Below are positions 25,887 through 33,954 of a DNA stretch of 34,815 nt, in pieces (positions within the stretch are counted from its first letter, which is position 1; each line of letters starts with the position of its first letter). The stretch lies in contig JALHOS010000028.1 in NCBI GenBank assembly GCA_022842905.1, forward strand, positions 1 through 34,815, read 5' to 3'. Made by a program: the position numbers and the translations under genes. This stretch comes from Myxococcaceae bacterium. GTDB taxonomy: Bacteria; Myxococcota; Myxococcia; Myxococcales; Myxococcaceae. The notes beneath the pieces were generated by a model that had not been told where the DNA came from, ran no database searches, and saw only the letters and a list, made by a program, of their open reading frames with translations.

Positions 25887-26942
25887 CTACGGTGACCGCG
25901 GCGTCGACAGCGCCGCCAGGCGCTGGGCGTGGTGCTCTTCCAAGGCGCTCGGGCTCGCGCCGGCCTGGACCCGCGGCGCGGGCGCTGGCGTCGGCCTGGG
26001 GGGCACGCTGACGCGCCCGTCCGAACCCTTGACCGTCTGATCGGCCTCGATCATCGCGCTGCGCATCTGCTCGGACAGGCTGGCCAAGTGCCCCGGGGAG
26101 TGGGGAATGAGGATCGCGTTGGTGCGAGACGACGCGCCGATCTCCTTGAGCATGTCGAAGTACTGCGTCATCAGGACGAGGTTCATGACGTCCTTGGCGG
26201 TGGTGCCCGCGACGGACTTGCGAAACTCGTCCACCGAGTCGCGCAGGCCGGCGATGATCGCGCGGCGCTGGTCGGCGATGCCGCGGCCCTGCAGCGCCTT
26301 GCTCTGCGCGTCGCCCTCGGCGGACTTCACCTTGAGGATCCGCTCCGCCTCGCCCCGCTCGGTCGCCGCGACCCGCAGCCGCTGCGCGACGTTGATCTCG
26401 TTCATCGACTCCTTCACGTGCGCGTCGGGCTCGAGGTCCGTCACCAGCGCCTTCAAGATCCCGTAGCCGAAGCCGTCCATCACCTGCGCCAGCTCGCTCT
26501 TCACGATGTCGGCGATCTCGTCCTTCTTCTCGAAGACGTCGTCGAGCTTGATCTTCGGCACCCGCGCGCGCACGACGTCGAACACGAAGGACGTGATCTG
26601 TCGGGTGGCGTCTTCGAGCTTGTAGAAGGCGTCGTACACCTTCGTCGGCAGCACGTAGTACTGCACCGCCACGACGAGCTGCACGAACACGTTGTCCTCG
26701 GTCTTCGTCTCGATTCGCACGTCGAGCTGTTGGACCCGCAGGTTGATGCGCCCGACGATGCGGTCCACGAACGGGATCCGCAGGTGCAGCCCCGGCCCCG
26801 CTTCCTTCAGGAACTTCCCGAAGCGCTGGACGATGACCGCGGTCCGTTGATCGACCGTGAACACCGCCGCGCCGAACAGCGCCGCCAGACCGAGCGCGAG
26901 GCCCGCGGCGAAGGTGAGCAGAACCAGGGCGTCGTTTGGCAT
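25887..26942 (-). CDS. SPFH/band-7 membrane protein (HIR-like)
   Basis: This 351-residue protein has one N-terminal membrane segment (about 5-28) and then a band-7 domain (about 29-210) with [25 protein letters not shown] and V-Q-Q-L-D-V. It continues with a charged helical stretch rich in Glu/Ala/Arg (about 195-245) and a Pro-rich C-terminal tail (about 305-350). Such proteins make large ring or raft scaffolds in membranes, often with proteases or chaperones. GAGGAGCTCC precedes ATG 26942. The chaperonin gene follows closely on the same strand, suggesting a shared operon. Confidence 0.9.
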   Translation of the reverse strand: MPNDALVLLTFAAGLALGLAALFGAAVFTVDQRTAVIVQRFGKFLKEAGPGLHLRIPFVDRIVGRINLRVQQLDVRIETKTEDNVFVQLVVAVQYYVLPTKVYDAFYKLEDATRQITSFVFDVVRARVPKIKLDDVFEKKDEIADIVKSELAQVMDGFGYGILKALVTDLEPDAHVKESMNEINVAQRLRVAATERGEAERILKVKSAEGDAQSKALQGRGIADQRRAIIAGLRDSVDEFRKSVAGTTAKDVMNLVLMTQYFDMLKEIGASSRTNAILIPHSPGHLASLSEQMRSAMIEADQTVKGSDGRVSVPPRPTPAPAPRVQAGASPSALEEHHAQRLAALSTPRSP

Positions 26943-27088
26943 GGAGCTCCTCGAGCAGTCGGTGGGGGCGACAGCCCCTGCGAAGCACCCTGCGGGCCGC
27001 GGGTGCGACGTGCGTCATTGCGCTGGGTTGACCCCTCGGGGGGCTCGAAGGGGCCGGGCGAGTCAGTCGAGCTGATGGAGGCGCTGCG

Positions 27089-28096
27089 TCAGTTCGATTG
27101 AGTTCGCGGAGGCGCCGCCGCGCGCTCGCGCCTCGTCAGCGCGGCCAGCAGCACGTCTCGATCCGTCGTCTCCACCGGCAGGCCGAGCGCGTCCATCACC
27201 CGCCGACACACCCGCGCGGCCTCGACCGTCAGCACGTGCTTGAGCTCCTCCGCAGTCGCGACGAAGCGCACGAAGCGCAGCACCGCGTGCACCCGCAGCT
27301 TCACGTCCAGCGTGTGCCGCCCGAAGCGCTCCAGCTCGCGCCAGACGGCGGCCTCGGCGTCCGACGCCCTCGACCTGGCACGCCGGTGCTCGGCCAGGCG
27401 TTGGAGCCTCGCCGCCCTGGGGCTGCCCGTCGCGGTCAGCTGCCCCAGGTGCGCGAGGAACGTCGCCGGCTCGTGAAACGGGGTGTCCTCGACCAAGAAG
27501 CGGCTGTGGTGCGCTGCCCGTTCGATGCCGGTTTGAAGCGCGCCGGCGCGCTGCGCCTGGAGCCGTTCGGCGGCGTACAGCGAGCGGAGCTCGAACTTGA
27601 GGAAGTGGGGCAGACACCGCGGCTGCCACAGCCGCGGCAGGACTGGCCGGATGCGACTGACGGGCAGGAACTGGCCGAAGAACACCTCCAGCCCTTCGTC
27701 GCTGAGCGCTTCCTTGAAGACCCCGACGGACAGGGAGCGGGTCGTCGCCCGCAGCAGCGCGTCCACCGTCGCGCGCGTCGGCCTGCGCCGCGCTCGGCCC
27801 AGCGCCCGCAGCAGGGTCCGTCCTTCGTCCGCGAACCGCCGCTCGACGTCTCGCGCCCAGCCCGGCGTGTGCACCAGCTCGTCGAAGACGCGATCGAGCA
27901 GCGCCTCTCGCCGTCCGTGCTCCACCCACAGCACGTTCTGGAAGCGGTACTCCCCCTGCCGCGCCGACGCGCCGAACGCCGCGAAGGGCTCGAGCGCGTG
28001 GCTCTCGCAGTAGATCCACCGCAGCAGCGGGGAGCGCGTGTGGAGCAGCGACTCGTACGCGAAGACGTCGAAGTCGCCGGAGCGCAGCGCCTCCAT
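27089..28096 (-). CDS. Helical protein of unknown function, possible detached domain of a PEP-synthase-like enzyme
   Basis: This 335-residue, Arg- and Leu-rich, mostly helical protein has no signal peptide or membrane segment. I do not recognise a catalytic motif. The C-terminal part, with R-F-V-R-F-V-A-T-A-E-E-L-K-H and A-A-R-V-C-R-R-V-M-D-A-L-G, resembles the helical region found at the substrate side of PEP-synthase and rifampin-phosphotransferase-like proteins (inference from pattern only). Its ATG follows the ATP-grasp gene stop after one base, and that upstream enzyme lacks this domain. This is the last gene of a four-gene operon. Confidence 0.6.
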   Translation of the reverse strand: MEALRSGDFDVFAYESLLHTRSPLLRWIYCESHALEPFAAFGASARQGEYRFQNVLWVEHGRREALLDRVFDELVHTPGWARDVERRFADEGRTLLRALGRARRRPTRATVDALLRATTRSLSVGVFKEALSDEGLEVFFGQFLPVSRIRPVLPRLWQPRCLPHFLKFELRSLYAAERLQAQRAGALQTGIERAAHHSRFLVEDTPFHEPATFLAHLGQLTATGSPRAARLQRLAEHRRARSRASDAEAAVWRELERFGRHTLDVKLRVHAVLRFVRFVATAEELKHVLTVEAARVCRRVMDALGLPVETTDRDVLLAALTRRERAAAPPRTQSN

Positions 28097-28097
28097 G

Positions 28098-29555
28098 TCA
28101 GGCCCGCCCTTCGAAGAAGGCGCGCCAGGTCCGTTCAGCGGTCGAGTCCGTCGCCGCGCAGTCCCACGTCACGCGGCGGCGCCCGACCAGTCGGCGGGCG
28201 AGGGCGAGCTGGTCGGGCCCTGGCGTCCAGTCGCCCAGCGCGTGGGCGACCTCGGCGATGACGTGCGAGGCCGTCAGCGAGCGGCGCGGGCGCGCGGGTG
28301 GGACGCGGACCTTCGCGACCTTGGCGTGCACCACCCGCGCGTCGATCGCGTCGACGGTGACCACCGCGCCTTCGACGAACGGGCCGTCGGTGGCCTCGTC
28401 GACGCCCACCAGACACGGCAGGCCCAGCTCCCGCGCGACGATGGCGGTGTGCGTGAGCGCAGAGCCTTCGACCGAGAGAATGCCCGCGACCTTCCTGAAC
28501 ATGGGGAGGAACTCGGGATCGGTGGCCGCGACGAGCGCGATGTCGCCGTGCCGTACCTGCGCCAGGTCGTCGACGGTCCAGACGCGGCGCAGCGGGCCAG
28601 ACGCACGCCCCGGCGACGCGATCTGTGGGCCTCCGTGGGCTGCCGTGTCGGGCAGACGCGTCGGCGCCGTGGTGATCGCGCGCGCCTGCAGGACGAACAG
28701 CTCGTCGCCCACGAAGCTGAACTCGAGATCGATCGGAAAGCCGAAGGCCGCCTCCAGCGCGACCCCGAGCTGGTGAACGCGGGTGAGCTGGGCGTCGGAC
28801 AGCGCCGGCAACGCCTCGAGGCCGCGCGGGACCCGCGCCGTGGACAGCTTGGGGCCGTAGGGCAGGTGGAGCCACGACGGGCCCAGCGGCGTACGCAGCG
28901 GCTGCCCACACGGCCCCTCCGCCCGCCACACCATTTCGAACTTGTAGCCGAGGCGCCGCTCGGCGGTGCCTCCCGTCGGCTCCAGGACGAAGGTGTCGGT
29001 CGCGACGGAGCCGTCGACCACCCCATGGCACGAGCCGTAGGTGGCGACGATCATCGCGCGGCCAGGGTGGGTCGGGCTCGCGCTGAACAGCACGCCGGAG
29101 CGCTCGGCGCAGAGCGCAGGCTGGATCAACAAGCCGAGCTGGCGTCGTCCTCGGGCCAGCGCTCGAGCGCGGGACTCTCCACGGCGGCGCAGCAACGTCG
29201 GCCAGGCCTTCAAGCTCTCGGCGCGTACGGCGGCGATCGTGCGGGCCAGGGCCGCGGGGCTCGCGTCACACAGCTGCGTCTCGAAGTGCCCCGCCAGCGA
29301 CGCCGTGCGGCCGTCTTCGATCGTGGCCGTGGACCGCACGATCAGCTGCTCGTGGCCACGCAGCGCCCTGACGATTGCCCGCGCCGCCGTCGCCGCTGCT
29401 CCCCGCGGGCCGAGCCAGACTGCGGGCAGGACCGAACACCCAGGCTGCTTGGCCAGCAGCGCCGCGACGCGCGCCAGGTTCTTCGCCTTGCCGCCGGCGC
29501 GACTGCCGAGTCGAGCGATCTCCGACCAGCCAGCCGCGGAGGGTGGCTGGCTCAT
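28098..29555 (-). CDS. PEP-synthase-like ATP-grasp plus phosphohistidine domain protein
   Basis: This 485-residue enzyme of the PPDK/PEP-synthase/rifampin-phosphotransferase superfamily has a PPDK-type ATP-grasp domain over about 14-300. Visible motifs are G-G-K-A-K-N-L at 21-27, V-R-S-T-A-T-I-E-D at 73-81, S-G-V-L-F-S at 153-158 and L-E-F-S-F-V ... L-F-V-L-Q-A-R-A-I-T ending near 295. The swivelling His domain spans about 325-420, with the catalytic His at H369 in L-T-H-T-A-I-V-A-R-E-L-G. It should move phosphate from ATP through phosphohistidine to a substrate. The usual third, substrate-binding domain is missing. ATG 29555 overlaps the Sua5-like stop in an ATGA. Confidence 0.85.
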   Translation of the reverse strand: MSQPPSAAGWSEIARLGSRAGGKAKNLARVAALLAKQPGCSVLPAVWLGPRGAAATAARAIVRALRGHEQLIVRSTATIEDGRTASLAGHFETQLCDASPAALARTIAAVRAESLKAWPTLLRRRGESRARALARGRRQLGLLIQPALCAERSGVLFSASPTHPGRAMIVATYGSCHGVVDGSVATDTFVLEPTGGTAERRLGYKFEMVWRAEGPCGQPLRTPLGPSWLHLPYGPKLSTARVPRGLEALPALSDAQLTRVHQLGVALEAAFGFPIDLEFSFVGDELFVLQARAITTAPTRLPDTAAHGGPQIASPGRASGPLRRVWTVDDLAQVRHGDIALVAATDPEFLPMFRKVAGILSVEGSALTHTAIVARELGLPCLVGVDEATDGPFVEGAVVTVDAIDARVVHAKVAKVRVPPARPRRSLTASHVIAEVAHALGDWTPGPDQLALARRLVGRRRVTWDCAATDSTAERTWRAFFEGRA

Positions 29556-30121
29556 GCGCGGCGCTCCAGCCTGGGCGTCCGTCCCTCGCACCACACCAAG
29601 GTGCTCGCGGGGCCCGCCAGCGGCCCTTCGTAGACGATGAAGTCCACGCCCTGGGCGATCGCCGGATCGAGAGACTCGAGATCGCGCATGGGCGGGTGCG
29701 TGGTGCGGTTGACCGACGTCGTCACGAGCGGCGCGCCGAGCGCCTCGGCGAGGTCGGTGATCCAGTGGTGCGGAAAGCGCAGCCCGACGAAGTCAGAGCC
29801 GAGGACGCGGCGCAGCGGCCCCGGCGCGGCGGGCCACAGCGTCGTGAAGCGGCCACGAAAGCGCGGCTCGATCGCCCGGAACTTCGCTCGCAACGACTCG
29901 TCCACGGCGTCCGCGGCCCAGCGCACCGACGGCGGAATGACGCTGGGTGGCCTCCGTCGGCGCTTGAGGCGCTGAATACGACGGACGACGGCCGGCACGC
30001 TCGCGTCGCCGGACAAGCCGTACAGCGTGTCCGTCGGGAGGATGCCGACCTGTCGCAGCGTGAGACGCCGGATCAGCTCCGACCGCGCGTGCGGCAGGTC
30101 GGAGCCAGCGTAGACATCCAT
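29552..30121 (-). CDS. Sua5/YrdC/TsaC-family protein, divergent
   Basis: This 189-residue YrdC domain has G-I-L-P-T-D-T-L-Y-G-L at 26-36, the family signature. It also has V-G-L-R-F-P-H-H, T-T-S-V-N-R (usually S-T-S-A-N) and P-A-S-T-L-V. The family makes L-threonylcarbamoyladenylate for tRNA t6A, but the K-x-R substrate site is replaced by an Arg-rich run (K-R-R-R-R-P-P) and W-P-G-P is R-G-R-F. It may be a paralogue with another role rather than the housekeeping TsaC. It starts nine bases after the basic-protein gene and overlaps the next gene by four. Confidence 0.82.
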   Translation of the reverse strand: MDVYAGSDLPHARSELIRRLTLRQVGILPTDTLYGLSGDASVPAVVRRIQRLKRRRRPPSVIPPSVRWAADAVDESLRAKFRAIEPRFRGRFTTLWPAAPGPLRRVLGSDFVGLRFPHHWITDLAEALGAPLVTTSVNRTTHPPMRDLESLDPAIAQGVDFIVYEGPLAGPASTLVWCEGRTPRLERRA

Positions 30122-30130
30122 CCAGCGGTG

Positions 30131-30403
30131 TTACTTGCCGCCAGCGCCGCGCACGGCCGGCTTCGGCTTGGTGGCCGGTCGGCTCACGGCGCCCTTGCCG
30201 CCGCCGCTGGGCTTGGCCGCGGGCTTGGCGGCCGGCTTCGTGCGCGGTCGCGAGACGCTGCCACCCTTGCCGCCGACCGTGGGCTTCACCGCGGGCTTCT
30301 TCGGCTTGGTGCCCGGCCGGGACACGCCGCCGCCCTTGCCCGACTTCGTCGTGCGCGGGGTCTGCTTGGGAATCGAAACAGGAGGACGACGAACGGCGGC
30401 CAT
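30131..30403 (-). CDS. Small Lys/Pro/Gly-rich basic protein with S-R-P-x-T-K-P repeats
   Basis: This is a 90-residue low-complexity, strongly basic protein. Three copies of (V/A)-S-R-P-x-T-K-P are separated by G-G-K-G and A-A-K-P-A-A-K-P stretches. It should be disordered and may bind nucleic acid or an acidic partner, like histone H1-type tails in bacteria. AAGGAG lies eight bases upstream of ATG 30403, so translation should be good. It heads the operon with the Sua5-like gene and is divergent from radA. Confidence 0.7.
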   Translation of the reverse strand: MAAVRRPPVSIPKQTPRTTKSGKGGGVSRPGTKPKKPAVKPTVGGKGGSVSRPRTKPAAKPAAKPSGGGKGAVSRPATKPKPAVRGAGGK

Positions 30404-30522
30404 GGCGGCTCCTTGGGAATGAGGTGAGGCGCGAACCGTAGGCGTGGCCAGCGCCGGCTGTCGAGCGCTTCGCTTCCAAGCGAAGCCCGCCCGTGTCAGC
30501 CCTTCGCGCTAAGCCCCCTGCC

Positions 30523-31887
30523 ATGGCCAAACCAAAGACCCACTTCACCTGCCAGTCCTGCGGCTACCAGGCGGCGAAGTGGCTGGGGCGCTGCAGCGAC
30601 TGCGGCACGTGGGGCTCGCTGGTCGAAGAAGCCGAGGTGAACGACGCGCACAGCCGGCCCGCGTGGGGCGCCGCGAGCGGGCAGAGCAAGCCGCTCTTGC
30701 TCAAGGACGTCTCTTCGGCGGCCGAGGCGCGTCGGGCCACCGGCATCGCCGAGCTCGACCGGGTGCTGGGCGGCGGCGTCGTGCAGGGCTCCCTCGTGCT
30801 GATCGGCGGAGATCCGGGCATCGGCAAGTCGACGCTGCTGCTCATGGCGGTGGACAAGCTCGCGCGCGACCGACCCGCGCTCTACGTGTCCGGCGAAGAG
30901 TCGCTCAAGCAGACGAAGATGCGGGCGGACCGGCTGCACGTCGACGCGCCGGAGCTCCACCTGTACGCGGAGACGGACCTCGACAAGGTGCTCGGCGCTT
31001 CCGAGAAGCTGGCGCCCGGCGCGCTCATCGTCGACTCGATCCAGACCATGTACTTGAACGACCTGGGCAGCGCGCCGGGCAGCGTCAGCCAGGTCCGCGA
31101 GTGCGCCGGGCGGCTCATGGCGTACGCGAAGAAGACGGGGGTGCCGACCTTCATCGTCGGTCACGTGACGAAAGAAGGCTCCATCGCCGGGCCCCGCGTG
31201 CTCGAGCACATGGTGGACACCGTCCTCTATTTCGAAGGTGAGCGCGGCCACCCGTTTCGCCTGCTACGCGCGCACAAGAACCGCTTCGGCTCGACGAACG
31301 AGATCGGCGTGTTCGAAATGAAGGGCGCGGGGCTGGTCGAGGTGCCGGATCCGTCGGCGCTCTTCCTGTCCGAGCGGCCGCAGCACGCGTCGGGCTCCGT
31401 CGTCACGTCCACGCTCAACGGCACCCGGCCGATCCTGGTCGAAGTGCAGGCGCTGGTGGCGCCGACCGGGTACGGCACCGCGCGGCGCACGGCCATGGGC
31501 GTCGACACCAACCGCGTCGCGCTGCTCGCCGCCGTGCTCGAGAAGAAGGAAGACGTGCAGCTCGTCGGCTGCGACATCTTCGTCAACGTGGCCGGGGGCA
31601 TGGAGCTGTCGGAGCCCGCCAGCGACCTGGCCGTCTGCGTCGCGCTGGTGTCGAGCCTGCGCAACCGCCCGTTGGATCCGCAGACCCTGGTGCTCGGCGA
31701 GGTGGGCCTGGCCGGCGAGGTGCGGGCCGTCGCGCAGATCGAGCCGCGCCTGGCCGAAGCCGAGAAAATGGGCTTCCGCCGGGTGCTCCTGCCCGCGGGC
31801 AGCAAGAAGCGCCTGGAGAGCTCCAAGAAGCTCGAGCTGGTCGGCGTGGAGACGCTGGGCCAGGCCCTGGCATCGGTGTTCGACTGA
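30523..31887 (+). CDS. radA: DNA repair protein RadA (Sms)
   Basis: RadA is a RecA-like, DnaB-type helicase that processes recombination intermediates. It is 454 residues from ATG 30523; the frame is open upstream to 30493 but M-A-K-P-K-T-H-F is the usual start. The zinc finger is C10-Q-S-C13 ... C24-S-D-C27, Walker A is [10 protein letters not shown], the RadA signature K-N-R-F-G-S is present, and the C-terminal ~150 residues are the Lon-like P domain. It has its own promoter region, shared with the divergent basic-protein gene (30404-30522). Confidence 0.96.
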   Translation: MAKPKTHFTCQSCGYQAAKWLGRCSDCGTWGSLVEEAEVNDAHSRPAWGAASGQSKPLLLKDVSSAAEARRATGIAELDRVLGGGVVQGSLVLIGGDPGIGKSTLLLMAVDKLARDRPALYVSGEESLKQTKMRADRLHVDAPELHLYAETDLDKVLGASEKLAPGALIVDSIQTMYLNDLGSAPGSVSQVRECAGRLMAYAKKTGVPTFIVGHVTKEGSIAGPRVLEHMVDTVLYFEGERGHPFRLLRAHKNRFGSTNEIGVFEMKGAGLVEVPDPSALFLSERPQHASGSVVTSTLNGTRPILVEVQALVAPTGYGTARRTAMGVDTNRVALLAAVLEKKEDVQLVGCDIFVNVAGGMELSEPASDLAVCVALVSSLRNRPLDPQTLVLGEVGLAGEVRAVAQIEPRLAEAEKMGFRRVLLPAGSKKRLESSKKLELVGVETLGQALASVFD

Positions 31888-31918
31888 CGCGCGGCTCGCC
31901 GTTCGTTTCGAAAACACG

Positions 31919-31964
31919 ACGCCCCGGCCGCTCGTTTTCGTGCTGCACGAGCCGACCGGGGCGT
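31919..31964 (-). terminator. Rho-independent terminator for the small lipoprotein gene
   Basis: ACGCCCCGGCCGCTCG (31919-31934) pairs with CGAGCCGACCGGGGCGT (31948-31964), with one bulged base and one mismatch and a 13-base loop. Read on the minus strand it lies 33 bases after the lipoprotein stop and is followed by GTGTTTTCG. It could also act in part for radA on the plus strand, but no T tract follows on that side. Confidence 0.75.
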
Positions 31965-31996
31965 GCGTTGAGGGCGCTTGTGCTGCGTTGGGCCGC

Positions 31997-32593
31997 TTAC
32001 TTCTTCGTCACTTCGGCCTTGATGGTGCCGACGTTCACGTTGATCTCTTCGTCGAACGAGTGCGTGCCGCTCGAGGTCGTGATCGTGCCGACCAGCTTCA
32101 TCGCGACGGCACCGCTGGTGCTCGACAGCTTGCCCGCGACGATCTCCTGCGTGACGTTCGCGTCGATGAAGTCGTCGAACGCCCCCTGCAGCAGGACCTT
32201 GCCGCCGAACTTCTGCGAGACCGTGGCCGAGCCGGACGTGACCGCGAACTTCTGCGCGACGGTGAGCGCGCCGTTGTAGATCGCCGTGCCCACGTCGGAG
32301 CCGGCCAGGCCGCACTCCGCGTAGCTGATCTTCACGTTCGTCGTGCCCGCCGCCAGGCCGGACAGCGAGTTCACGTCGACCACCGCCGACAGGTTCGCCT
32401 TGCCACCCTTGGGGCAGCTCACCGACACGTTGCCGACGTCGATCCCGCTGCCGCCGCTGCCGCCCGAGTTCGACACCGACGAGGCCGCGAACAGCGCCTG
32501 CGCCGCGCCTTCTTTACCGCCACCGATCTTCGCACCCGGGCCGCAGGCCAAGAACGCCGCCGCCACGAACGGCACCACCATCAGTCGCTTCAT
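31997..32593 (-). CDS. Small lipoprotein of unknown function
   Basis: This 198-residue protein has a signal peptide and lipobox ending F-L-A-C (Cys 17), then G-P-G-A-K-I-G-G-G and a Ser/Gly linker near 40-50. The rest alternates short hydrophobic strands with Thr/Ser/Gly, suggesting a beta-sandwich or barrel. Two Cys (in V-S-C-P-K-G-G and A-E-C-G-L-A) could form a disulfide. It is not recognised as a family. It is monocistronic: a terminator follows and the metK leader lies upstream on the other strand. Confidence 0.8.
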   Translation of the reverse strand: MKRLMVVPFVAAAFLACGPGAKIGGGKEGAAQALFAASSVSNSGGSGGSGIDVGNVSVSCPKGGKANLSAVVDVNSLSGLAAGTTNVKISYAECGLAGSDVGTAIYNGALTVAQKFAVTSGSATVSQKFGGKVLLQGAFDDFIDANVTQEIVAGKLSSTSGAVAMKLVGTITTSSGTHSFDEEINVNVGTIKAEVTKK

Positions 32594-32773
32594 GTGTTGT
32601 CTCCCGTGAGTTTGAAAAACGGCCGCACCCTAGGCCCGCCGACGGCTGTTCGTCCAATGCCGGCGCCCCAGTTGATCAGCGTCGTGTGCGCGAAAGTGCG
32701 TTCCCTTCGGGGCTTCGCTGCGGTAGAGGCGCGCCGCTTCATTCCAACTGCTTCCCTTACGAGGCTGCGCGCC

Positions 32774-33943
32774 ATGCCGAAGGATTATCTGTTCACGTCC
32801 GAGTCCGTCACCGAAGGCCACCCCGACAAGATCTGCGATCAGATCTCCGACGGCATCGTCGACGCGCTGCTCGAGAAGGACCGCTACGCCCGCATCGCCG
32901 TCGAGACGCTGGTGAAGACCGGCTTCGCCATGGTCGCCGGTGAAGTGACGACGAACGCGTGGGTCGACATCCCGAAGATCGTGCGCAGCACCATCTGCCG
33001 CATCGGCTACACGCACTCGGACATGGGCTTCGACGGCAACACCTGCGGCGTGCAGGTGGCGATCGAAGGGCAGTCCCAGGACATCGCCCGCGGCGTCGAC
33101 GAGAAGGGCAACAAAGAGCAGGGCGCCGGCGACCAGGGGATGATGTTCGGCTACGCCTGCAACGAGACGCCGGAGCTCATGCCCGCGCCGATCAGCTACG
33201 CCCACGCGCTGACCAAGAAGCTGGCCGACGTGCGCCGCAAGAAGCACGACTGGCTGCGCCCCGACGGCAAGTCGCAGGTCACCGTCGAGTACAAGGACGG
33301 CAAGCCGCTGCGCATCGACGCGGTGGTGGTGTCCACGCAGCACTCCGAAGAGGCCAGCAACAAGAAGATCCGCGACGCGGTCATGGACGAGGTGATCAAG
33401 GCCGCGCTCCCGCACAAGCTGCTCGACAAGAAGACCAAGTTCTTCATCAACCCCACCGGGCGCTTCGTCATCGGCGGGCCCATGGGCGACTCCGGCGTCA
33501 CGGGTCGGAAGATCATCGTCGACACGTACGGCGGCATGGGGCGGCACGGCGGCGGCGCGTTCTCGGGCAAGGACCCGTCGAAGGTCGACCGCTCGGCCGC
33601 GTACATGGGCCGCTACGTCGCGAAGAACGTCGTGGCCGCGGGCCTCGCCAGCCGCTGCGAGGTGCAGGTCAGCTACGCGATCGGCGTCGCCGAGCCCACG
33701 TCGGTCATGGTCGAGACGTTCGGCACCGCGGTGGTGGACGAAGAGCTGCTCGCCAAGGCGGTCCGCGCGGTGTTCGGGCTCAAGCCCCGCGAGATCATCG
33801 AGACGCTCGATCTGCTCCGGCCGATCTACCAGCGCACCGCGGCCTACGGGCACTTCGGCCGCAGTGAGTTCAGCTGGGAGAAGACGGACAAGAAGGACGA
33901 GCTGCGCGAGGCCGCGGGCCTGTCCAAGTCGAAGGCGGCCTGA
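32774..33943 (+). CDS. metK: S-adenosylmethionine synthetase
   Basis: MetK makes SAM from methionine and ATP. It is 389 residues from ATG 32774 ([12 protein letters not shown]); the frame is open far upstream but that is shadow sequence. Motifs: E-G-H-P-D-K near the N-terminus, [11 protein letters not shown] and the P-loop-like [16 protein letters not shown]. The 180-base leader (32594-32773) shows no SAM riboswitch class that I can recognise. SAM is needed by BioB, the radical SAM protein and perhaps BioA in this same window. A repeat-rich gene follows after 11 bases. Confidence 0.96.
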   Translation: MPKDYLFTSESVTEGHPDKICDQISDGIVDALLEKDRYARIAVETLVKTGFAMVAGEVTTNAWVDIPKIVRSTICRIGYTHSDMGFDGNTCGVQVAIEGQSQDIARGVDEKGNKEQGAGDQGMMFGYACNETPELMPAPISYAHALTKKLADVRRKKHDWLRPDGKSQVTVEYKDGKPLRIDAVVVSTQHSEEASNKKIRDAVMDEVIKAALPHKLLDKKTKFFINPTGRFVIGGPMGDSGVTGRKIIVDTYGGMGRHGGGAFSGKDPSKVDRSAAYMGRYVAKNVVAAGLASRCEVQVSYAIGVAEPTSVMVETFGTAVVDEELLAKAVRAVFGLKPREIIETLDLLRPIYQRTAAYGHFGRSEFSWEKTDKKDELREAAGLSKSKAA

Positions 33944-33954
33944 GAGGAGCCGCC

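Noticed and set aside
26943-27088. Possible small gene between the SPFH gene and the helical protein gene
   Set aside because: No frame with a start, ribosome site and protein-like codon use was seen; it is more likely the SPFH promoter region.
32594-32773. Possible SAM or SAH riboswitch in the metK leader
   Set aside because: I looked for the conserved cores of the SAM and SAH classes and saw no convincing match. A covariance-model search would settle it.
31940-32773. Upstream extension of the metK frame
   Set aside because: It runs antisense through the small lipoprotein gene; the conserved MetK N-terminus starts at 32774.
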